DNA of 64,000 nt from Iris pallida (Eukaryota; Streptophyta; Magnoliopsida; Asparagales; Iridaceae), in assembly GCA_029216955.1 (NCBI GenBank), contig JANAVB010002199.1:13208417-13272416 (forward strand), in the 5' to 3' direction. The notes under the pieces were generated by a model. That model was not told where the DNA came from, did not search any database, and saw only the letters and a program-made list of their open reading frames with translations. The translations under genes were made by a program, and so were the position numbers. This document shows positions 56,523 to 64,000 of the stretch, piece by piece; position 1 is the first letter of the stretch; each line of letters starts with the position of its first letter.

Positions 56523-57137
56523 CTCATCTCGTCGAGCTAGAGGTACTGCAAGTCTTGGGGCACCTCAGAGAAATTGACGTAGGGGCCATGGTAGTTGGTC
56601 CGGATAATCTGCCCTAGAAGCCTGGTAGCATCCCACGGAAAAAACCTACAAAGAAGCAACGACTGGATTATTAACTTGAATAAATGAAACAAATTTATTA
56701 AATTAACTTAAATTTACTTACATGTTACCCGCGAGCCATAGCTCTCGTCAGAACACGCCCATCGGCCTCTCTGGTAGCGTGGGCGGATCCGCGGCTCCGC
56801 ATATGTACTCGCCAGTCACCGGATGTAACTGAATGTGGGGGTACTCCGGGGACCACTGTCGCTCAGCCGCTGGTGGATCCGCTGGCGGAACGGATCCACT
56901 AGTGGATGGAGACCCCATCGAAGTATGTGTCGATAGCCCCTGGGTAGATCGACGGCGGGATGAGTCTGTGCCCGGGGTACTCTCCGGGTCGGGCTCGCTA
57001 GATGGGGACACCGCCCGGAAAGGATGAATGCGACCACGAACACCACCACGAGCACGACCACCACCACCACCACCACTACGGCCAGTACCACCAGTACCAC
57101 CACGGCCCGTACCACCACCTTGACGAGTGCTGGCCAT
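55101..57137 (-). pseudogene. CACTA3 Ptta/En/Spm-type protein (decayed homologue)
   Basis: Exons read right to left. The first (from 57137, MASTRQGGGTGRGG) ends near 56735. The second (about 56645-56522) has YHGPYVNFSEVPQDLQYLY. The third (about 56369-56060) has RTYWWPAHREKAIRKTYRSV and FKEKSEKAK. The fourth (near 56000-55888) has RRKDGSFVDERAKTTD. The last ends at 55101. They correspond one to one to the CACTA2 exons. In-frame stops occur after RPMGVF, after KAN and before HVHKRR. The N-terminus is Gly-rich and the C-terminal exon Pro-rich. Confidence 0.75.
56437..56520. repeat. (AT)n microsatellite in an intron
   Basis: About 40 AT dinucleotides, slightly interrupted, lie between two exons of the CACTA3 pseudogene. 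Confidence 0.95.
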
Positions 57138-57308
57138 CAGCAGGACGACGAGTGACACCGCGAAAAAAAGAACAACTAGGAGTGCCATCTGCAACAAGAA
57201 TCTTCAGAAGTTTAAACTAAATTCATATAAGTTAGTTATAAGTGCTTTTATGAGGTCAAACTAAAATCACGTAATTGAAAGTATTTTTAATATATACTGA
57301 TATTTAAT

Positions 57309-60300
57309 CTAATCATCGTCATCGTCTTCGTCCTCGTCCTCAGCCTCGTCCTCATCCTCATCCTCATCATCGACTTCATCTGTATCCTCATCCTCATCAA
57401 GTTCTTCTTCTTCTTCTTCTTCATCTTCATCCTCAATAGTTGTCACGAACCGCTCCGGAATAATCGGACATGAGTCGGACACGCCCAGCCTACATTGGTA
57501 GATACAACGTAGTAAGCTGTACTAAGTATCTAATATCTCAAATCACATCATGAAATCACATCATAGCATCTAAACACGTGCTCAATAATATTACAAATCA
57601 CCATGTCTTTATAATACAAATCATCAATTTAAAAATTAAACCTGCATAATAAAGTTCCAACCCATCACTAATCTCCTCGTAGCCTCCAGGCTAGCTAACT
57701 ATCAACCTGTCTCGCTATCCAAAATGCTAAGGTAGAAAGTCCCAACACCTGCAACGAATCCAATCAAGAAAAGAGCAAATTACAACCCCGACAAGAAGCT
57801 CTAAGTAATGTAAACTGAAATGCATGGAAAGAATCACAATATGAACTATGGTACAAGACATGAATATGAAACTATGGTACATGAAAGACAATAAAACTAT
57901 AGTACCGGATCCAGAAACAATGAACTATACTATCAGTGTAACATGCATTTGAAATAACTAACAGAGTATGTGACCGGCTGGATAAACAATGAACAATTAG
58001 CACATGAATGATGGTACGGCTTAGAGTCCCACGTGCACGATGTGAGACCTAAGCTATTAGTCAATGCCTAGGTAAAATAGGATTGGTCACATATCTGTAG
58101 TACTTCTCCACCCCAATGTACAAGTAAGAACAATGAACTATGAACGATGAACGGTGAACAATAAACAATGAACAATCGTGTGTACAACGTGTCAATATGA
58201 GAACATGAAGCAAGACAGAAATCAGAGAAAAGGATTCGAGTCAGTGTACTTGCCTCTTTCCTTGCAAATCCAATGAGTCTCAATAGTCTCCACCTAGAGT
58301 AGGGCAATAATAGGCAATAATAGGTTAGGTTCTCATTGATGGCAAATTAGCCCGCTAATTGTCTATATCACTGGTGATATATACTAGATAACTATAAATA
58401 TTTTAGTAGAAATACATTCCAGCAAGAAAATACTTTAAACTACATTTTAGCAAAATATTACAAAATATTGTTAGTTGAAATACTAGAAAAATGTTTATAA
58501 TTCTAGTAACTATAAATAAATTTTATAACATTTTATAGTAAAACATTTACTAACTAGTACTATATACTAATAAAATGGATTTTATTTTGATCATATTTAT
58601 TTAATAATCTATCTTTTGCAAATATTATTAAGGATCTAGTACAAGAAAATTTTTATAATATTATCACAAATAAGAAAATAATATTAATAATAATATGGAA
58701 CAACTTATTAATAAAATTCATAGAATATAACATATGTATAATCATACAAATAATACTAAAATTCCAAAACAGTGGGCTTGAACCCACAGTCCAACTAATC
58801 TGAAGCTGAACTCAAGCCCAGACAGTATTTAAAAAAATAAATTACTGAAATGGCCCGAAGCCCACAGTTCACTCCAGCTTCAAGCCCAATGGGCTGACCC
58901 AAACCCATTTAGGGTTTAAAACCCTAATATTCCTCTTATGTAGAGAGAGAAAGAGTCAGCCGACTCTTCACCAAGAAGAAAGTGAGGAAAAGAACTCCGT
59001 GAGTTCGAGAGAGAGGGAACTCGGGAAGGAGCTCACTGGAGCTGGTCCTGAGTTCGAGAGGGAGAAGGAGGAGAAAAAGACGGAGGTCTAGCGGGAGGGA
59101 GGCGGAGCTTACCGAGCTTTGGTGCGGTAGCGCCGGACAGCGAGGGATCAAACCGGAGGCGACTGTTCGACAGTGGTCTACAACCGGAGAGGCAGCGGTG
59201 ATGAGGGACACCGATGGTGCCTCGGATCTGGGGACGCGTCGGTGGCTCCGATCTCCAGATCCGGTCGGGATCTGATAGTCGCCTCGACTGCAACGATCGC
59301 TGGCTTCAGATCCAGCGAAGGAACAAGGCGGCTCCTACGTGCTCGACAGCAGACGAAATCGGCTAGCCCCGGCGGTGCTTCGGTGGCAACGGCCACCACG
59401 AAGAAGAGGAAGACGAAGTGGAGGTGGCGATCGGGACCTATTGTCCAGGCGGTCAGCAGCGTTGTAGGCCGACGGCGGTCAATCCTACCGGAACTCGAGG
59501 TAAGAGGCTATGGTTCATTTGGGCTGTTGGATGGAGATGGTGGGGCATGGCCGGAGTTGGGAAATAGGGGGCGGAGCAGATTCGAGGAGATTATGATTGG
59601 TGATGTCAAATTTGCGGTGGCGGATCTGATGATCCGGTGAGTGATAGCGGTGGTTGGGATCGGGCCGCCGGTGGTCGGGTTTGATCTAAATTTTGGGTGG
59701 AGATGCTGGTAATGGCGGCGATGATAATTCTGGTGGTGATGGTGATCGATGGAGATGGGGTGGTTGTGTGAGTGAGGATGCTGGAAGAAGATCGGGAGGA
59801 GAAACTGATGGTGAAAGGTGACCGAAGTAGGCTGCTCATGGGCGAAGCAGAGAGAAGACGGTGGAGAGATCATCGGAGTGCTGCCGGCACGGTGTGCACG
59901 ACCGATGAAGGTGGTGCTCGATCAGAACAGGGAGAGGCAGGAGAAGGACAAGGAGGAAGAGAGTGTAGAATTCTTGTAATAAAATATTGGGGAAGTCTCC
60001 AATATTTTAATAGAAAGAGAGTGGAGTGCTCCACAAGTAGAGTGGCAATGCTTGTAAATTGTAATAGATCTAGGCCTTATAGTGGAAGACCCCCAACTAA
60101 CTATAACTAACTCTAAATAATCCCATAATTAATAACTAATCACCAATAAATAAATAGTTAGTAAACTAATCAAATAGTTAGACTAGTTAATAGATAGCCC
60201 ATGGCTATTAGGCCCACGATCCAGGCCCAAGGCTTGGTAGGCCTCAATATCAAATTAATGAATACTTTGAATGAAAATACTATCTAAATAATAATATTAA

Positions 60301-63300
60301 TATTCGAAAATAAACTTTAACTTATAACCAGATTTGTTGAATAATGATCAATAGTAAAATAACAAGATTAGCGAAAAACTAAAATATAGATAACAGAATA
60401 GTTAGAAGTAAACGTAATTTAGAAGGAAAGGTTAAAATCCATGAAATCTTATTTAGAAAAAAAGTTTATGAAGTAAATTCAAAATTCCATAAAACGAGTT
60501 CAGGGAGTTACAATAGTTGGGACAAGATGTATCTTTCTTCCCTGGTTGACAGCTAAGTCTTGTGTATCAACCTCTTCCTCCCCTCTATTTTCCTCAACAA
60601 TATTTTCAACATCCATGGTATCCGAATATTGTACCAAGTATTGGGACTTTTCGATCTGGTCCTCTTGGTATGCTGGGTCTCCAACGTTGAATGTATTTCT
60701 AGATTTAATCTTGCATACTGCCCACCAGTCAAATCGATCTCTACGACGCCTTGGGTAGCTTGTATAGTAGACTTGAACAGCCTGACTTGCTATCGCAAAT
60801 GTGTCGGACCCTCTATACCTCCTGCGATGGTTTATATCGACGAATCCAAATTGTTTATCGATTCTCCAACCGATATTTGGTGTCGTATCAAACCAACTCA
60901 CATTTGAACATCACAATATGCATATCATATGGGGCACTATATTATAAATCTATAATATCCCGAAGCACTCCATAATAGTCAAAGTTCGGCTCGTCATCAT
61001 AGATGGTGCCTCTTATGCAAACACCAGAATCCTTGGTACTGAAGCCGTCATTGAGAAATTCGACATTTATAGCATTCTGACTTGCCTTAAACTTGAAGCC
61101 ATTAACGATATAGCCTGGCCAAGTCTTTGCATGCTTCTTCGGTCCCAATGCCAAATAACGAATGCTATCATTTGTGAGTGTTATTTCAGGCAATAAAACC
61201 TGTAAACAAATATTGATAATTTAAATATTTTAGATGCATATATTTTAATGGTAGCCACATAAATTCTTATCTCAGTTACTTACGTATTTGCGAAACCAGA
61301 ACGGAAAGGTACAAATAACCTCTCTTTGAAGTCCTTCATCGATAATATCAGGTGTCCTCATTTGGACTTCATCTCTAAATACACTGTTAGAGAGTCAGTT
61401 ACTTCACCAAATTAGAAATTATAATGAGTGTAAGTGTAGTCACTTACTTCTCCAAATCTCTCACTTCTTGTATGTCATAATTTAACAAGACATATCGGTG
61501 AGCGGTATCATACTCATCGTCAGTCAACCACTGTTTCTTACTAGCCCCAATAGGCTTGCCCTTACATTGAATATACCTTCATCCTCAACGTCCTCGTCAT
61601 TCCTTTGAGGTCTATTTCGATTTGTCTTAACATGAGTATCGAAATAAATGGAGCAGAAGTTTGATACCTCCTCAATAAGATATGCTTCACATATTGAAGC
61701 CTCTATATGAGCCTTGTTGCCAACTTTCTTCTTCAAGTGGTGTAGGTATCTAGAGAGAGAAATTATCAGTGTAGTTAAAAATGAAATTCAACTTAAATTA
61801 TATTAATTTTTATGTACATCTCAAATGGGTACATCCATCGATAATGAACAGATGCACCGACACGGGCTTCGTATGCTAGATGAATCGGTAGATGCTCCAT
61901 GCTATCGAAGAAGCCCGGAGGAAATATTTTCTCTAACTTGCAAATTGTTAAGACAATCTTCTCCTCAAGTTCAACCATGTGTTGCACCGTCAACTTAGTT
62001 GAACAAATATCCCTGCAGAATGTAGATAGCTCGGCCAACGGAACCCATACAGAAGAAGGCAACAGCTCTCTCAACGCAATGGGCAGTAATCTTTCCATAA
62101 ACACGTGGCAGTCGTGACTCTTCATTCCCGTTAGCTTGCGTTCATTGAGATCAACGCATCCAGACAAATTCGACACATAGCCGTCGGGAAATCTTAAAGT
62201 AGATATCCACTTGCAGATTATTAATCTATCTTCCTTGCTCAATGTGTATTGTGCAACCGGCTTAGTTAATTGTCCACCAGCTCCCCTTTGTATCAAGTTC
62301 AGATGAGGATGCTTGCATATCTCGACAATGTCTTATCTTGCTTTTGGATCGTCCTTCGTCTTTCCTTTAATATCCATGACGGTATTGAAGACATTATCGA
62401 ACACATTCTTTTCGATATGCATGACATCAAGATTATGCCTTATAAGATTATCTTTCCAATAAGGCAAGTCCCAGAAGATACTCCATTTGGTCCAGTTATG
62501 GCTTTGCCGAACCCCTCGACACAATTGTTCGATGGATCTTCAATTACGGAGGGCAAGTCCTTTACATCATCCCAAATATCGTATCCCGACAATCTGGCTG
62601 GCGGATGAGAAAATTCTTGTTTTCCAGCTCTGAACGCATCCGTGTTCTTTCTCCAAGGATGACTCGCGGGCAGAAATTGACGGTGACAGTCAAAGAAAGA
62701 AGTTTTTCTTCCATGCTTAAGGCGGAACACCTTACTATTTTTCATGCATATCAGACAAGACATCCTGCCGTGAGTACTCCATCCTGACAGCATACCGTAT
62801 GCTGGAAAATCATTTATTGTCCACATCAGTGAAGCTCTCATCTGAAAGTTTTGTTTCCTGAAAATATCGTAGGTCATGACGTCGATCTCCCACAACTGTT
62901 TAAGCTCATCCACCAACAGCTGTAAATATATATATCGATGTTCTTCGTCAAATTTTTGGGATCCGATATGATAGCTGTCAAGAACATATAATGAGTCTTC
63001 ATACACATCCATGGTGGCAGATTATAAGAGATAAGAATGACCGACCAGCAGGAGTATTGAGATTCCGACTGCCCGAAAGGGACGAAGCTATAAGAACATA
63101 GCACCAGCCGTACATTTCTTGGCTCTACAGCAAAATCTGGATGACACAAGTCAAAATGTTTCCACGCCTCTCCGTCCGAAGGATGTTACAATTATCCATC
63201 GTCTTTTGTGCGTTCTTCGTTGTGCCACGTCATGTATTCAGTTGTATTCAGAGACATATACATCCTCTGCAAGCGCTTCGTGATCGATAAGTAATGCATA

Positions 63301-64000
63301 TACTTGTAAGGACGTCATTTTCTAGTTGACTTTTCTTTTCCTTTTACTGGCTTGTAACGATCTGCATTACAGAAGCTGCGACTTTCTATGTCCTCCTTCT
63401 TCTTGTAGTACAACATGCAACCGTTGCGAAAACAATCTATCTTATCGTACCTCAGTCCCAGTTTTTGGACCATTATCTTTGACTTGTAGAAGTTTTTTGG
63501 GAGCTCTTTTGATTCCTTCGGTAAGATCTCTCTCGCTAGTTGTGTAATCCGATCATAGCAAGCTTGTAGCAAGTTAAAATTAGACTTTATGCTCAACAAC
63601 CGCATCGTCACTGATAGTACGGAATGAGTATCACAACCAGGATGTAGAGGAGTATTTGTATACTGAAACATATCATAGAACTCCTTCGCCTCAGGATTAG
63701 GATCCTCCGAATCAAAATTAGGCCCTGCCGCATCGTACACCATATCTCGTGCAAGATTCTGCATGTCTCCATAATCAACAGAGCATCCTTCGTCTTCGAT
63801 GACAAAATCCGTTGCAGCATTATCATTAAGAGCATAAGTAGCAGCATTCGCAACCTGTCTTTCCGCATATAGTTCACCTTGCGATGACCACATGTCATAA
63901 TCGCGTACGAAACCCTTATGGGTCAAATGATCTCTGATAGTCATCACTTCTTCGTAACATCTATTGCGACAATTACGACATGGACACTTGATTTTGGTAC
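57309..64000 (-). pseudogene. CACTA3 tnp2-type transposase (decayed, split by a solo LTR)
   Basis: It enters at the right edge inside the transposase-associated domain (IKCPCRNCRNRCYEEV). Open pieces are 63315-63947, 62440-63012, 62333-62524, 61793-62296, 61524-61736, 60942-61193 and 60513-60901. Motifs parallel CACTA2: WSTHGRMSCLICM, HNLDVMHIEKNVFDNV, LTGMKSHDCHVFMERL, FPPGFFDSMEHLPIHL, TWPGYIVNGFKFK and DWWAVCKIK. Frameshifts near 63310, 63012 and 62524, a TAA near 62335 and several more stops disable it. The last coding part, an acidic tail (57309-57435, mostly Glu and Asp), lies left of the solo LTR and joins in frame after LVPTI when the LTR and one duplication are removed. Confidence 0.85.
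57441..60512. mobile_element. Solo LTR, 3.07 kb, inserted in the CACTA3 transposase
   Basis: The ends on + are TGTCACGAACC and GGGAGTTACA (TG...CA). The flanking duplication is ATAGT at 57436-57440 and 60513-60517. There are no retroelement genes inside, so this is a single LTR left by recombination between the two LTRs of an element. Length and end sequences resemble Tekay/Del-type chromovirus LTRs, which is only a suggestion. It holds a GC-rich centre (58930-59960) with overlapping frames on both strands and AAACCCTAAT near 58916, probably the promoter and leader. The orientation cannot be decided. Confidence 0.82.

Larger units (their letters stand above)
54037..64000 (-). mobile_element. 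CACTA3: decayed CACTA transposon, left end and most of its genes
   Basis: It begins CACTACAAAAATTC at 54037, directly after CTTT of element C. The right end is outside the window. Genes are on -: a tnp2-type pseudogene (57309 past 64000) and a Ptta/En/Spm-type pseudogene (55101-57137), in the same relative order as in CACTA2. It contains a solo LTR at 57441-60512. Confidence 0.88.

Noticed and set aside
56816..57220. His-rich and Val-rich frames overlapping the Ptta/En/Spm-type pseudogene.
   Set aside because: They are shadows of the Gly-rich coding strand of the first exon.
59173..59640. A 155-codon frame resembling a plant gene.
   Set aside because: It lies inside a block with TG...CA ends and a 5 bp duplication (solo LTR); the complementary strand is also open.
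1..64000. tRNA or rRNA genes and intact host genes.
   Set aside because: No cloverleaf-like or rRNA sequence was noticed beyond the 18 bp primer sites, and every long frame belongs to a transposable element; a dedicated tRNA scan was not possible.

Overview
The window is transposon-packed nuclear DNA from a flowering plant. No intact host gene was found. The supports are Ty3/gypsy Tat-clade (Ogre-like) LTR retrotransposons with a second, archaeal-type RNase H, primer sites matching a plant-type tRNA-Arg, CACTA (En/Spm) transposons with tnp2-type transposases, spliced genes and a captured TOPLESS-related gene fragment. The species cannot be named from sequence alone.

The layout is a set of nested insertions, each supported by terminal sequences and, in most cases, a target-site duplication (TSD). 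A decayed Ty1/copia RT fragment (1-886) is interrupted by gypsy element C (+ strand, from about 887). The 5' LTR of C is split by gypsy element A (- strand, 1262-44487, TSD ACGTC). A's gag is split by a 7.2 kb CACTA-like element without a transposase gene (CACTA1, 10875-18104). A's ORF1 is split by gypsy element B (- strand, 19937-42912, TSD TGGAC, LTRs of 957 bp each). B's protease region is split by a coding CACTA element (CACTA2, 27844-37213, TSD TTT). The 3' region of C is cut by a third CACTA element (CACTA3, from 54037 past the right edge). Its tnp2 pseudogene is itself split by a 3.07 kb solo LTR (57441-60512, TSD ATAGT). Removing B, CACTA2 and the solo LTR with one TSD copy restores the reading frame in each host element.

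A, B and C share one plan: LTR, tRNA-Arg PBS, ORF1 fused to gag, protease, RT, RNase H, archaeal-type RNase H, integrase, then a long 3' region. In A and B that 3' region carries small genes on the opposite strand. Each has its own TATA box; several also have an intron or a poly(A) signal. All three polyproteins carry nonsense and frameshift mutations. Decay is heaviest in C and lightest in B, which fits the insertion order. The ORF1 start codon overlaps the PBS, and each element reiterates its own short word (GCGCCCA in C, TGCGC in A, CACGC in B) through both LTR and ORF1.

CACTA2 is the only element with apparently intact genes: a three-exon tnp2 transposase (about 1144 aa) and a five-exon Ptta/En/Spm-type protein (540 aa). 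It also carries a 200 bp inverted repeat that could form a hairpin RNA. The most promising unexplained material is the antisense gene module of A and B, the element-specific words, and the conserved 3' motif CAYGTCCAYATTACCTCTGA.
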